Shown: piece by piece, positions 16,110 to 24,405 of the stretch | Numbering within the stretch: position 1 is the stretch's first letter | How the letters are laid out: each line of letters starts with the position of its first letter | NCBI RefSeq assembly: GCF_000711195.1 | Contig: NZ_JOMR01000001.1 | Span: forward strand, 1,426,001-1,490,000 | Direction of reading: 5' to 3' | Source of the DNA: Thiomicrospira pelophila DSM 1534 | Lineage (GTDB): Bacteria; Pseudomonadota; Gammaproteobacteria; Thiomicrospirales; Thiomicrospiraceae | DNA: 64,000 nt | Position numbers and translations under genes: made by a program | Notes under the pieces: model-generated | Seen by the model: only the letters and a program-made list of their open reading frames with translations | Told to the model about the DNA's origin: nothing | Database searches by the model: none

Positions 16110-16973
16110 TTACTTCAACAAGTCAGCAAGATACTGACCATAGCTGTTTTTAGATAGGGCTTTGGCCGTTTGCATGACTTGTTCATCACTTAGCCAGCCA
16201 TTGCGCCAGGCGATTTCTTCTAAACAGGCAATTTTATAGCCTTGGCGTTTCTCGATAGTTTCCACAAACATGGCCGCTTCTAACAGGCTTTCGTGGGTGC
16301 CTGTGTCGAGCCAGGCAAAACCTCGACCTAGCAATTCGACATTAAGGTCGCCCCGCTCCATATACATTTGGTTGATGGTGGTGATTTCGAGTTCACCTCG
16401 GTGGCTAGGTTTAACTTGTTTGGCAATATCAATGACATCATTGTCGTAGAAATATAGGCCGGTGACGGCAAAATTGGATTTTGGGTTTTCTGGTTTTTCT
16501 TCTAGGCTGATGGCTTTTTGGTTTTGGTCAAATTCGACCACACCAAAACGTTCGGGGTCTTTTACTTGATAACCGAATACGGTGGCTCCAGCAGGCCTGG
16601 CGGCGGCGCGCTTTAGAATCGGTGAGAAGCCTTGTCCCCAGAATATGTTATCTCCTAGCACTAAACATACGCTATCGTTGCCAATAAACTCTTCGCCAAT
16701 GATAAAAGCTTGGGCAAGGCCGTCTGGGCTGGGTTGAATGGCATAGGTTAGGTTGACGCCAAAATCTTTGCCATCGCCGAGCATTCTTTGAAAACCGGCT
16801 TGGTCTTCTGGCGTGGTGATGATCATTATGTCTTGTATGCCCGCGAGCATCAACACGGATAGCGGGTAATAGATCATCGGTTTGTCGTAAACCGGTAACA
16901 ACTGTTTGGATACGCCGCGTGTTATCGGGTATAAACGTGTGCCGGAACCGCCAGCGAGGATGATACCTTTCAT
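16110..16973 (-). CDS. rmlA: Glucose-1-phosphate thymidylyltransferase RmlA, copy 1
   Basis: 287 residues from the ATG at 16973, which overlaps the rmlB stop (ATGA). A longer in-frame start would only add rmlB-antisense-like residues. [20 protein letters not shown] (residues 8-27) is the nucleotidyltransferase signature, with LGDNIFWG and [11 protein letters not shown] following. It makes TDP-glucose from dTTP and glucose-1-phosphate in the cytoplasm. A second copy at 29054-29923 is almost identical except for the last 30 or so codons (here ending [10 protein letters not shown]). This copy feeds the 2,6-dideoxysugar branch by position. Confidence 0.96.
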   Translation of the reverse strand: MKGIILAGGSGTRLYPITRGVSKQLLPVYDKPMIYYPLSVLMLAGIQDIMIITTPEDQAGFQRMLGDGKDFGVNLTYAIQPSPDGLAQAFIIGEEFIGNDSVCLVLGDNIFWGQGFSPILKRAAARPAGATVFGYQVKDPERFGVVEFDQNQKAISLEEKPENPKSNFAVTGLYFYDNDVIDIAKQVKPSHRGELEITTINQMYMERGDLNVELLGRGFAWLDTGTHESLLEAAMFVETIEKRQGYKIACLEEIAWRNGWLSDEQVMQTAKALSKNSYGQYLADLLK

Positions 16974-18184
16974 TGTTTGCTTCCTAATCGTTCTCTTTGG
17001 TAACTGCCGTCTTGCACATGTTGGCACCAGACCTGGTTGTCGAGATACCACTGTACGGTTTTACGGATGCCCGATTCAAAGGTTTCTTGTGGTGTCCAAC
17101 CGAGTTCATGTTCGATTTTGCTCGCGTCGATGGCGTAGCGCATGTCGTGTCCGGGGCGGTCAGTTACAAAGACCTTTAGGTCTTTGTAATGATTAATTTT
17201 TAATGTTGAATTTTTAATGGTTTCGTTTTGCGCAATTGGGGCAAGTTCATCGAGAATCTCACAGATTTTATCCACGACTTCGATGTTTTGTTTTTCGTTG
17301 TGGCCGCCGATATTGTAGGTTTGACCTACCTTACCGTTTGTTGCCACTAACACGAGCGCTCTAGCGTGATCTTCTACATACAACCAATCACGGATTTGAT
17401 TACCTTTTCCGTACACAGGGAGTGGTTTGCCTTCTAGGGCATTAAGAATCATTAACGGGATGAGTTTTTCCGGAAAGTGATACGGACCATAGTTGTTTGA
17501 GCAATTGGTAACTAACGTTGGTAACCCATAGGTTCTTTGCCAAGCCCGCACGATGTGATCAGAGGCCGCTTTAGACGCACTATAAGGGGAGCTGGGTGCA
17601 TAAGGCGTAGTTTCGGTGAATAGAGGCAATATACTTTTGTCATTTTGAGGCACAGACGAAACAACGAAGTCAGCGCGTAAGCCTGAATCTTGTCGGCCTG
17701 CCAGAGATCCTTCGCTTCGCTCAGGATGACCAAGTGTTGTTTCATCAGGATGCGGTAGATCGCCATAAACTTCGTCAGTTGAAATATGATGAAAGCGGAA
17801 GTTGGTTTTTTTGTCGCCTTCTAACTGATCCCAGTAGGCGCGAGCTTGTTCCAATAAAGTATATGTACCAACTATGTTGGTTTGGATAAACTCACCCGGA
17901 CCGTCAATCGAACGATCCACATGCGATTCTGCGGCAAGGTGCATGACTAGGTCTGGTTGGTGTTCGTTAAACACCCGCTTGAGTTCAGGTGCATCGCAAA
18001 TATCAACTTGTTCAAATGCATAGCGCGGGTTATCACTGACGCTTACAAGTGATTCAAGATTGCCCGCGTAGCTGAGTTTATCGACATTGACGACTGAGTA
18101 GTCAGTATCGTTAATAATGTGCCGCACCACTGCAGAGCCTATAAAACCGGCACCGCCAGTTACGAGAATTTTTTTACGATTCAT
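16970..18184 (-). CDS. rmlB: dTDP-glucose 4,6-dehydratase RmlB, copy 1, with two in-frame repeat insertions
   Basis: 404 residues from the ATG at 18184 ([11 protein letters not shown], preceded by AGGAA). It has Rossmann [21 protein letters not shown] with the catalytic [13 protein letters not shown] with YxxxK, and [14 protein letters not shown]. Usual length is about 355; the surplus comes from two insertions. The first (17629-17740, about 37 residues) carries GHPERSEGS between PHPDE and LPLFTETT, a place where typical RmlB has a short loop. The second (near 17191-17220) reads KNSTLKINH just before VTDRPGHD. Both leave the catalytic motifs intact. It makes TDP-4-keto-6-deoxyglucose. Confidence 0.95.
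   Translation of the reverse strand: MNRKKILVTGGAGFIGSAVVRHIINDTDYSVVNVDKLSYAGNLESLVSVSDNPRYAFEQVDICDAPELKRVFNEHQPDLVMHLAAESHVDRSIDGPGEFIQTNIVGTYTLLEQARAYWDQLEGDKKTNFRFHHISTDEVYGDLPHPDETTLGHPERSEGSLAGRQDSGLRADFVVSSVPQNDKSILPLFTETTPYAPSSPYSASKAASDHIVRAWQRTYGLPTLVTNCSNNYGPYHFPEKLIPLMILNALEGKPLPVYGKGNQIRDWLYVEDHARALVLVATNGKVGQTYNIGGHNEKQNIEVVDKICEILDELAPIAQNETIKNSTLKINHYKDLKVFVTDRPGHDMRYAIDASKIEHELGWTPQETFESGIRKTVQWYLDNQVWCQHVQDGSYQRERLGSKQ
17191..17220 (-). repeat. AT-rich in-frame repeat in rmlB copy 1
   Basis: On the minus strand this reads in frame as KNSTLKINH. The same peptide-coding repeat occurs in rmlB copy 2 (30141-30170) and in the 4-epimerase gene (20281-20310), always in the same frame. 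Confidence 0.8.
17629..17740 (-). repeat. HPERSEGS-type insertion in rmlB copy 1
   Basis: Contains GATCCTTCGCTTCGCTCAGG (plus strand), read in frame as GHPERSEGS on the minus strand. The rest ([18 protein letters not shown]) looks like a longer version of the same interspersed element. The rmlB copy at 30579-30660 has a different insert at the same loop. Confidence 0.8.
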
Positions 18185-18494
18185 TTTTATACGCAGTTCC
18201 TGCAATCTGCTCTAATTCTTTTTGCAAAAGTTCGTATTCTTCGCGTTTGCGTTGGATGAAGCTTTCGGTGAGTTCAATCCGTTCACGAATGCCTTGCGGC
18301 GTGAGCACATAACGATAACCAAGTTTATTAGGGTTTTGTGCAAAGCGTTCGGCTTTGACTAGGCCTTTATCTATAAGCGCTTTGAGCACATAGTTGGTTT
18401 TGCCGATACTGAATCCTAGCTTTTGTGCCAGCGTACGTTGGTTTGGCTCTGTGCTTATGTGTCGCAAGGTTTTTAGGCGGGTTTCTGAATCCAT
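18174..18494 (-). CDS. EPS-associated MarR family transcriptional regulator
   Basis: 106 residues, a winged-helix protein. [20 protein letters not shown] is the helix-turn-helix (about residues 21-40) and [20 protein letters not shown] the wing and linker, followed by a coiled-coil helix. It matches the small MarR-type regulators found at the front of exopolysaccharide and O-antigen loci. Its stop overlaps the rmlB copy 1 start region by 11 nt, so it is co-transcribed with the second sugar module and may regulate it. Upstream (18495-18783) there is no gene, only repeats. Confidence 0.85.
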   Translation of the reverse strand: MDSETRLKTLRHISTEPNQRTLAQKLGFSIGKTNYVLKALIDKGLVKAERFAQNPNKLGYRYVLTPQGIRERIELTESFIQRKREEYELLQKELEQIAGTAYKNES

Positions 18495-18495
18495 T

Positions 18496-18533
18496 TCTTT
18501 AATTTTTAATATTGAGTTTTTAATATTGAATTA
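18496..18533. repeat. AT-rich repeat upstream of the MarR gene
   Basis: TTTTTAATATTGAGTTTTTA and flanks belong to the same AT-rich family found in frame inside rmlB and the epimerase gene. Here it is non-coding and overlaps the probable leader of the MarR gene. Confidence 0.6.
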
Positions 18534-18547
18534 TTAGTCTTTTGGGT

Positions 18548-18660
18548 TAGAGATCCTTCGCTTCACTCAGGATGACAAACTTATTAAAAATACTTCACTA
18601 CGTTTAGGATGATATGTATTAAGCACCTAGTTCTTCTATTCAAGAAGGCCGTCATCCTGT
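18548..18660. repeat. Intergenic HPERSEGS-type repeat block
   Basis: AGATCCTTCGCTTCACTCAG followed by GATGAC at 18550-18576 matches the element inside rmlB. A decayed second copy (CTTCACTACGTTTAGGATGA) follows at about 18594, and an opposite arm GTCATCCTG lies near 18650. No gene is present. Confidence 0.65.
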
Positions 18661-18732
18661 TCATTTTTTGAACCTTACGAGATTATACATAAGGAAACCA
18701 GGAAAAACATGGTTGTTTTTTGTAAATGTTTT

Positions 18733-18776
18733 ATACACACTTCCAGTCACCAGGCCTGGTAGCTGGGAGTGTGTAT
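18733..18776. repeat. 44-bp palindrome with ACCAGGCCTGGT core, 3' of wzz
   Basis: The two 14-base arms ATACACACTTCCAG and CTGGGAGTGTGTAT surround ACCAGGCCTGGT, all sharing one centre (18754/18755). There are only a few mismatches. It lies 7 nt past the wzz stop and could fold into a strong hairpin. No U-tract follows on the minus strand, so it may be an RNA-stabilising or factor-dependent element, or a protein-binding site. Confidence 0.8.
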
Positions 18777-18783
18777 GGATGCT

Positions 18784-19383
18784 TTAGATTGCAGCGGTTT
18801 GTAGTTTACGTTTGCGAATAGCAGAGCGAATAAGTGCTATAAACACACCCAACATACACCCTAAGACAAAGGCTACTGCCAAAATGAGTTTTAACTTATC
18901 TTTGGGCGACACCCGTTCAACGCTGGCCTGCCCGACTACCTGGGTTGGTTGAATTACATTTTCTTTTAACTTGCTAGAGGTAAATTTTTCGTGACGTTGC
19001 AAAACAAAATCTATCGCCTCTTGCAGTTTATCAGCCGAACTCTCTTTATCTATGCTTGATGTTTCGATCTCTAATACTTTGACCGACGTTCTAGGAACAT
19101 TAGTTTCAGCATTAAATTGTTTACTGATGATTAGTGACAGATCCTCAGGACGTTCTATCGTATGGATCACGCCATCATGTGATGCATAGGCGCCGATTTC
19201 GATTAAAGCTTTGCCTTGAAACGTATCAGGTTTAACAGGCTGGCTAACCGTAAACACAAAAGCCAATATCGGCGCAATTAGAGTAGTGGCCAAGATTAAC
19301 CACTTTTGCTGCCACAATGTTTGAAACAGCTCAAATAGGTCTATTTCATCGTCTTGGTAATTCATCGGTTGTTGGTTCTGCAT
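18784..19383 (-). CDS. wzz: Wzz-type polysaccharide chain-length protein (short)
   Basis: 199 residues. The N-terminal cytoplasmic stretch DDEIDLFELFQTLWQQKWLI leads into a first membrane helix (about residues 30-50). A periplasmic domain with a coiled region follows, then a second membrane helix (about 165-187) before a basic tail. This is the Wzz topology, but enteric WzzB proteins are about 325 residues, so the periplasmic part is short. It should set O-antigen chain length with Wzy. A 44-bp palindrome follows its stop, separating it from the MarR-led module. Confidence 0.85.
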   Translation of the reverse strand: MQNQQPMNYQDDEIDLFELFQTLWQQKWLILATTLIAPILAFVFTVSQPVKPDTFQGKALIEIGAYASHDGVIHTIERPEDLSLIISKQFNAETNVPRTSVKVLEIETSSIDKESSADKLQEAIDFVLQRHEKFTSSKLKENVIQPTQVVGQASVERVSPKDKLKLILAVAFVLGCMLGVFIALIRSAIRKRKLQTAAI

Positions 19384-19431
19384 TAGTATTCCTCCAAAAA
19401 TTACTTATGTTTTTAATGCCATTATTTAAGG

Positions 19432-20523
19432 CTATTTTTGATAATAACTTCTATACCATTCGACAAATTTTGCGATACCCTCTTCGATGGTCGTAGACGG
19501 TTTAAAGCCGGTAACGGCTATCAATTCATCAACATCTGCAAATGTTACAGGTACATCCCCCGGTTGCATGGGGAGCAAGTTTTCTTTGGCTTTTTTACCG
19601 CAGGCGGTTTCAATGGCGGTGATGAAGCGCCGCAGGGTGACGGGTTGATTGTTGCCGATGTTGTAAACTTTATAGGGAGCCTTCGCCGTCGTAATGTTTA
19701 ATCTTGAATTTTTAATTTTTAATTCGTCTTCAAGCGTTGGTGGACGTTCTATTACACGGGTGATGCCTTCTACTATGTCGTCTATGTAGGTGAAGTCTCT
19801 TTGCATTTCACCATTATTGAAGACGTCAATGATTTCGCCGTTTAGGATTTTTTTTGTGAAGGAGAAATACGCCATGTCTGGACGACCCATTGGGCCGTAT
19901 ACGGTGAAAAACCTGAGTCCTGTTGTTGGAATACCATACAGATGACTGTAGGTATGCGCCATCAATTCATTGGATTTTTTGGTGGCAGCGTATAGGCTGA
20001 TTGGGTAATCAACACGGTCTTCGGTACTGAAGGGTTGTTTGATGTTCATGCCATAAACCGAGCTGGAGCTAGCATATACAAGGTGTTTGACTTTGTTGTG
20101 GCGGCAACCTTCTAGGATATTTACAAACCCCACTAAATTTGAATCGACATAAGCATGTGGGTTGTCAATGGAGTAGCGCACCCCGGCTTGGGCACCCAGG
20201 TTGACGACGATATCGAATTGGTTTTGTAGAAATAGGGTTTCGATGGACACCCTATCAGCAAGGTCAAGCCGATAGAATGTTAAATTATTAATTTTTAATG
20301 TTGAATTATGGCCTGCGGCCATTGTTTCGACTTCGTCATTTTTGAAACCTTGGGCTTTTAGGCGGTCTAGTTTTAGTTGGGGGTCGTAGTAATCGTTTAG
20401 GTTGTCTATGCCGACGATGTTGTGATTGTATTGCTTTAGGGCTTGGATTAGGTGGAAGCCGATAAAGCCTGCGGCGCCGGTCACTAAAATTTTTAGTTTT
20501 GAATCTTGAATGTTTAATTTCAT
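19432..20523 (-). CDS. UDP-glucuronate 4-epimerase homologue with in-frame repeat insertions
   Basis: 363 residues, an extended short-chain dehydrogenase: TGAAGFIGFHLIQAL (NAD loop), LDLADR, NLGAQAGVRYSIDNPHAYVD, SSSSVYG and YAATKKSNELMAH (YxxxK). This pattern is typical of UDP-glucuronate 4-epimerases, giving UDP-galacturonate from the Ugd product encoded at 20944. Three copies of the AT-rich repeat are translated in frame: at the N-terminus (MKLNIQDSKLKIL), after MAAGH (NSTLKINN), and after TLEDE (LKIKNSRLNIT). All three sit outside the catalytic motifs. The N-terminal copy supplies the start codon, so the native start may have been displaced. Confidence 0.87.
   Translation of the reverse strand: MKLNIQDSKLKILVTGAAGFIGFHLIQALKQYNHNIVGIDNLNDYYDPQLKLDRLKAQGFKNDEVETMAAGHNSTLKINNLTFYRLDLADRVSIETLFLQNQFDIVVNLGAQAGVRYSIDNPHAYVDSNLVGFVNILEGCRHNKVKHLVYASSSSVYGMNIKQPFSTEDRVDYPISLYAATKKSNELMAHTYSHLYGIPTTGLRFFTVYGPMGRPDMAYFSFTKKILNGEIIDVFNNGEMQRDFTYIDDIVEGITRVIERPPTLEDELKIKNSRLNITTAKAPYKVYNIGNNQPVTLRRFITAIETACGKKAKENLLPMQPGDVPVTFADVDELIAVTGFKPSTTIEEGIAKFVEWYRSYYQK
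19692..19724 (-). repeat. AT-rich in-frame repeat, epimerase C-terminal copy
   Basis: Reads LKIKNSRLNIT in frame on the minus strand, between TLEDE and TAKAPYKVYNIG. It is absent from the usual form of the enzyme as I know it. Confidence 0.75.
20281..20310 (-). repeat. AT-rich in-frame repeat, epimerase middle copy
   Basis: Reads HNSTLKINN in frame on the minus strand. It is base-for-base close to the rmlB repeats at 17191 and 30141. Confidence 0.75.
20486..20523 (-). repeat. AT-rich in-frame repeat at the epimerase start
   Basis: Reads MKLNIQDSKLKIL in frame on the minus strand and provides the apparent start codon of the epimerase gene. Confidence 0.7.
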
Positions 20524-20530
20524 AGTTGAG

Positions 20531-20890
20531 TTATTTCTTGTTTTTTAATTGCGTGGTTTTGATAATGCTTGTCAACAACTTAATCAGTTCGATACTTTCT
20601 TCTAATAAACTAACAACATGCTGTTCTTTGTTGTTTAGTTAACCCGTTTCAGTCAGAAGTTGTAACCAATAATTGGTCTCCCTCGCTTCTTTATTCGCAA
20701 TACTAAGCTTGGCAATAAAATCCTTTTCTGATTAAGCAGCTTGAGCTTCATTTATATTGGCTCCAATGGAAGTACCTGCTCTAAGCAATTGCTTTGAAAG
20801 CACATACTCATTATGCAAACTGATAGACCTTCACAATGCGAATAGAAAAAGTAACGGACTTATCCAAAATGAGGTTTTCAGTTTTCAAAC
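20531..20890 (-). pseudogene. Broken four-helix-bundle (S23/IVS-type) protein gene
   Basis: The 420-base gap between ugd and the epimerase gene holds a decayed gene. Minus-strand frames read ENLILDKSVTFSIRIVKVYQ, then after a frameshift NEYVLSKQLLRAGTSIGANI and NEAQAA, an in-frame stop, then SEKDFIAKLSIANKEARETN and YWLQLLTETG, a second stop, and LLEESIELIKLLTSIIKTT. These segments match the small four-helix-bundle proteins first noted in 23S rRNA intervening sequences. One frameshift and two stops make it a pseudogene. Positions 20891-20943 hold an AT-rich repeat (20913-20940). Confidence 0.85.
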
Positions 20891-20912
20891 TCAGCACCTA
20901 CCAACTATCATT

Positions 20913-20940
20913 CAAAGTTAAAAATTTAACATTGAAAATT
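20913..20940. repeat. AT-rich repeat between ugd and the broken four-helix gene
   Basis: AAAATTTAACATTGAAAATT belongs to the same family as the in-frame repeats in rmlB and the epimerase gene. Here it is non-coding, just past the ugd stop. Confidence 0.6.
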
Positions 20941-20943
20941 GGG

Positions 20944-22125
20944 TTAGTCTTTTCCAAATAAGTCACGTGTATAGACTTTGTCTTTAACATCCATAATGTC
21001 ATCTGTTAGGCGGTTGGCTATTATTACGTCGGACATTTTTTTGAACTCTTGTAGGTCTGTTATGATTTTAGAACGGAAAAACTCGGACTCTCCTTGTTCG
21101 CTCAGTACCGGTTCATAAATAACGACCTCGATACCTTTGGCCTTAATGCGCTTCATAACACCCTGGATGGCACTAGCACGGAAGTTATCACTGCCCTGCT
21201 TCATAATTAATCTATGAATACCCACAACTTTGGGATTGCGTTTAATTACCTGGTCGGCAATAAACTCTTTACGGGTTGTATTAGAGTCAACAATGGCTTT
21301 TATAAGGTTCTGCGGGACGTCACTATAGTTAGCAAGCAGTTGCTTTGTGTCTTTTGGCAGACAATAACCACCGTAACCAAAACTTGGATTATTGTAGTGA
21401 TCACCAATGCGCGGATCGAGACCGACCCCTTGAATGACTTGTTTGCTACTTAAACCATGGGTTTCGCAATAGGTGTCAAGCTCGTTAAAGTAGGCGACAC
21501 GAAGGGCTAAGTATGTGTTGGAAAAAAGCTTTATCGCTTCCGCTTCAGTTGAGTCCGTAAACAATACTGAAATGTCTTTTGCTGGTTTCTGAGCCCCTTC
21601 AATCAACAAATCAGCAAAGCCTTTAGCTCGCTCTGACTGCTCGCCCATGACAATACGCGATGGGTGCAAGTTATCCCAAAGCGCTTTGCCTTCGCGTAGA
21701 AACTCTGGTGAGAACAAGATATTATCGGTACTAAATTTAGTTTTAACCGATGTGGTATAACCCACCGGAACCGTTGATTTAATAATCATTATTGCTTTCG
21801 GATTAATCGCCAATACATCTTTAATTACCGCTTCGACTGATTTTGTATTGAAAGTGTTGGTTTCAGTATCGTAGTCCGTCGGGGTGGCTATGACTATAAA
21901 CTCAGCGTCTTTATACGCTAGGTTTTTATCTAAGGTGGCCATCAGGTTAAGTGATTTATTAGCCAGAAAATCTTCAATTTCTGCGTCCACAATCGGTGAC
22001 TTTTTATTATTAAGTAGGTCAATTTTTTCCTTAATAATGTCGAGCGCCACAACCTCATGATGTTGAGCCAACAATACGGCTAATGACAAGCCTACATACC
22101 CTGTTCCTGCTACTGCGATTTTCAT
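20944..22125 (-). CDS. ugd: UDP-glucose 6-dehydrogenase
   Basis: 393 residues, the normal length for the short bacterial form. It has the NAD-binding GTGYVGLS (residues 7-14), [20 protein letters not shown], and the catalytic Cys255 in [14 protein letters not shown]. It oxidises UDP-glucose twice to UDP-glucuronate in the cytoplasm. The downstream 4-epimerase homologue (19432) would convert this to UDP-galacturonate. It starts 3 nt after the upstream glycosyltransferase stop, so it belongs to the same transcript. Confidence 0.95.
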   Translation of the reverse strand: MKIAVAGTGYVGLSLAVLLAQHHEVVALDIIKEKIDLLNNKKSPIVDAEIEDFLANKSLNLMATLDKNLAYKDAEFIVIATPTDYDTETNTFNTKSVEAVIKDVLAINPKAIMIIKSTVPVGYTTSVKTKFSTDNILFSPEFLREGKALWDNLHPSRIVMGEQSERAKGFADLLIEGAQKPAKDISVLFTDSTEAEAIKLFSNTYLALRVAYFNELDTYCETHGLSSKQVIQGVGLDPRIGDHYNNPSFGYGGYCLPKDTKQLLANYSDVPQNLIKAIVDSNTTRKEFIADQVIKRNPKVVGIHRLIMKQGSDNFRASAIQGVMKRIKAKGIEVVIYEPVLSEQGESEFFRSKIITDLQEFKKMSDVIIANRLTDDIMDVKDKVYTRDLFGKD

Positions 22126-22128
22126 TAT

Positions 22129-23034
22129 TTACACCTTCATTCTTAAACTTGGGATAGGGTCTTCTGTCACCAATCCATATTTTTTTAGCACTGGAATATC
22201 ATCAGAGGGAATAATAAAACGTTGATACTCTTGATATAAACAATCTTCATCCAACAACTTTACCCAACGACGATAATGTTGCCCCATTTTAGCATTCGGG
22301 TTTTTTAACAATTCACGACGATGTTTGATCGAGTCTTCAAAATGCGCCCATGAACGAACCGGATAATGGTAAACCCGAATACCATTTTCAACTCTTCCGG
22401 TCGCTAGATTTCCAATATGCTTCGCACGGTGATTTCCGCCACTAATTTTTATAAAACCATTCGGATTAACAATGACTTTAGCCGGAGTTTCGTTAAAGAA
22501 AATAGACACATCTTGCTCTTCAACTCTCGCCTCAACCGGATAACGCATGGGATATTTTATACGCAACTTTAACTGAGAAAAATGAAAGTCATCACGCAAT
22601 GATTCTTCCGTAAGCAACATATTACTTTTTGGCACGGTTACAACCGAGTCGGCATAATTTAAATAATCTTTTAATGTTTTAGCTGAATCCTGCGGCATCC
22701 AAAATTCATCCGCATCATTACTAATCACCCAATCCGCACCTAAGTCCCGCGCTGTATGAACCAATTGCTTCATCCACAAAGCTTGCTGATAGGTTTGCGA
22801 TGGCTGATCAATAATCACAACATGGTAATCTTTAGCTAACTGATTCAACAACTCACGCGTACCATCGGTTGAACCGTTGTCCATCACAATAAATGTATCC
22901 ACACCCAATGCCGCGTGGGTTTTAATATTTGCGCCAATAATATCCACTTCATTGCGACACAATATAGTCATAAATAAGCGCTCATTGCCGCTTTTGACTT
23001 TTTTATAATTTTTTATGTACTTAAGCCAGTGCAC
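22129..23034 (-). CDS. Glycosyltransferase (family 2-like, Glyco_tranf_2_4 type)
   Basis: 301 residues from a GTG at 23034 with AGGGAG upstream. An upstream in-frame ATG at 23151 would overlap the ligase gene by about 100 bases and is less likely. Motifs: LFMTILCRNEVDII, FIVMDNGSTDGTRELL, WVISNDADEFWMP (DAD acidic motif) and GGNHRAKH. This group of GT-A enzymes transfers sugars onto LPS or capsule intermediates; specificity is unknown. It lies between the O-antigen ligase and ugd, 11 nt after the ligase stop. Confidence 0.82.
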   Translation of the reverse strand: MHWLKYIKNYKKVKSGNERLFMTILCRNEVDIIGANIKTHAALGVDTFIVMDNGSTDGTRELLNQLAKDYHVVIIDQPSQTYQQALWMKQLVHTARDLGADWVISNDADEFWMPQDSAKTLKDYLNYADSVVTVPKSNMLLTEESLRDDFHFSQLKLRIKYPMRYPVEARVEEQDVSIFFNETPAKVIVNPNGFIKISGGNHRAKHIGNLATGRVENGIRVYHYPVRSWAHFEDSIKHRRELLKNPNAKMGQHYRRWVKLLDEDCLYQEYQRFIIPSDDIPVLKKYGLVTEDPIPSLRMKV

Positions 23035-23045
23035 TAAATAGCTCC

Positions 23046-24377
23046 CTATGAATCTGCAGTCAAGCGCGTTGCATTTTTTTGCTGAACTAAAAACACAAAA
23101 AAGGTCGCGAAAAATATAAAGAACACCACGCCTGAGCGTAAATGCAACCAAGCCTCAGTAAGCATTGAAATAGATGAACTGACAACAAACAGCAGTCCAA
23201 TTAATGCCCAAGGAGAATTTAAATTACTATTTTGTTTAACGCGATGTTTTAAATTTTTCCCAAAAAACACCAGCAGAAAACCAAGTGTGATAACAAAAGA
23301 TAACAAACCAAGAACCCCTCGGGTATAGGCCTCCTGAATAAACTGATTATGTAAGTGCGTTTTTGAAAAGGCTCTTGGCGAACCATAGATTCTTTGCATA
23401 ATTGGGGCCGAGAGTTCTTGCTGTTTTTGTTCAGCATTATCAACCCCAACACCCGTTAACGGATTCTCTAAAAAGCCTTTTATACCTACTTCGTACATCA
23501 CCAATCTCAACCCAACGCTTCCGCCCGTACCACTTCCACTAAGGTAATTGTTAAAATCCACAACCATTGCATCCCATCGTTTTTCAAATCGATCACCAAA
23601 TTGAGTCACAATAGTCATTAAGCTAGCTGCAATAAATAACATCATTATTAAGGTTTTTTTTGTATTTTTTGGCTTATTTTGTTTAAAGTGGAGCCAATAA
23701 AATACGGCCCAGACAATTAATGCCTCAATTAGTCCTGCCCAAGCTGAACGCGTGTTCGAAAGAATTACAGCACTAAGCGCCACAAATATAGAAAAAATCA
23801 GTATTAGGGTCGTTAAACTGCCTTTTTTGATCGCCCAAATAAAACCACCTAACAACACAACTAAAAATAAATTGCTATAGATGCCAAAGCGCAATACATG
23901 AGGAGTCGCCGCCGAACCAAATCGGTGTGTAAATAACTTTGCAAAATCACCCAATAAATAAAGCTCATAACCCAGCGCAAAAATGATAGCAAACGAACCA
24001 CCGATTATCCCCCACCAAATCACATCCTCCGAAGGTCGTAATTGCCAGAACATAACCCAAATATAAATAAAGACTAAAAGTGCAGTAAATCTTGCATTGA
24101 CTAGATTTAACGATGACTCTCCTAACGGTAAAAACCAAACCATGGGAGCAAGGGCGAGGAAAATAAAACAGCTCACTAATACAAATAACCATTGCCAAGG
24201 CAAAATTAACGCTTCTCTTAAAGGTCTTCTATAGACCAAAATAGCTAAACCGAGTAATAGTGTAAAAATGGCTTCGAATGAAATCAGCTTCGATAGAAAA
24301 ATTGACCAAAATGAAACTGAAATAATAAATATTTTAGTCAACTCACTTAGCATTGGTTTTAGGGAGTTAATAGTCAT
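23046..24377 (-). CDS. waaL: O-antigen ligase (WaaL/Wzy_C family)
   Basis: 443 residues with about twelve membrane segments. The large periplasmic loop carries FLENPLTGVGVDN and then KTHLHNQFIQEAYTRGVLGL (about residues 340-360), the core of the Wzy_C family with its conserved His. Such proteins are O-antigen ligases, joining the finished polysaccharide to lipid A-core, or O-antigen polymerases. The EpsG-type polymerase at 1861 fills the Wzy role, so ligase is the better reading here. It lies between GT2 genes in the first module. Confidence 0.8.
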   Translation of the reverse strand: MTINSLKPMLSELTKIFIISVSFWSIFLSKLISFEAIFTLLLGLAILVYRRPLREALILPWQWLFVLVSCFIFLALAPMVWFLPLGESSLNLVNARFTALLVFIYIWVMFWQLRPSEDVIWWGIIGGSFAIIFALGYELYLLGDFAKLFTHRFGSAATPHVLRFGIYSNLFLVVLLGGFIWAIKKGSLTTLILIFSIFVALSAVILSNTRSAWAGLIEALIVWAVFYWLHFKQNKPKNTKKTLIMMLFIAASLMTIVTQFGDRFEKRWDAMVVDFNNYLSGSGTGGSVGLRLVMYEVGIKGFLENPLTGVGVDNAEQKQQELSAPIMQRIYGSPRAFSKTHLHNQFIQEAYTRGVLGLLSFVITLGFLLVFFGKNLKHRVKQNSNLNSPWALIGLLFVVSSSISMLTEAWLHLRSGVVFFIFFATFFVFLVQQKNATRLTADS

Positions 24378-24405
24378 ACAGTTTTTTCCATGTGCTTTAT
24401 AATTT

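Larger units (their letters stand above)
16199..18169. repeat. Long direct repeat of rmlBA, copy 1
   Basis: About 1.97 kb almost base-identical to 29149-31089 in the same orientation. Identity begins sharply inside the 3' part of rmlA (at CATTGCGCCAGG) and ends at the fourth codon region of rmlB (TACGAGAAT). Outside these points the copies differ. Inside there are only a few substitutions plus one different insertion. Confidence 0.9.

Noticed and set aside
16974-17051. An N-terminal extension of 26 residues on RmlA (same in the second copy at 29924-30001)
   Set aside because: The extra residues overlap the end of rmlB. The ATG at 16973 (29923) matches the usual start and overlaps the rmlB stop by ATGA.
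15563-18184. An L-rhamnose pathway
   Set aside because: rmlA, rmlB and rmlC are present but no rmlD. The neighbouring 2,3-dehydratase and aminotransferase point to another sugar.
23035-23151. An upstream start for the glycosyltransferase at 22129
   Set aside because: It would overlap the ligase gene by about 100 bases and read as antisense-like residues. The GTG at 23034 has a good ribosome site.
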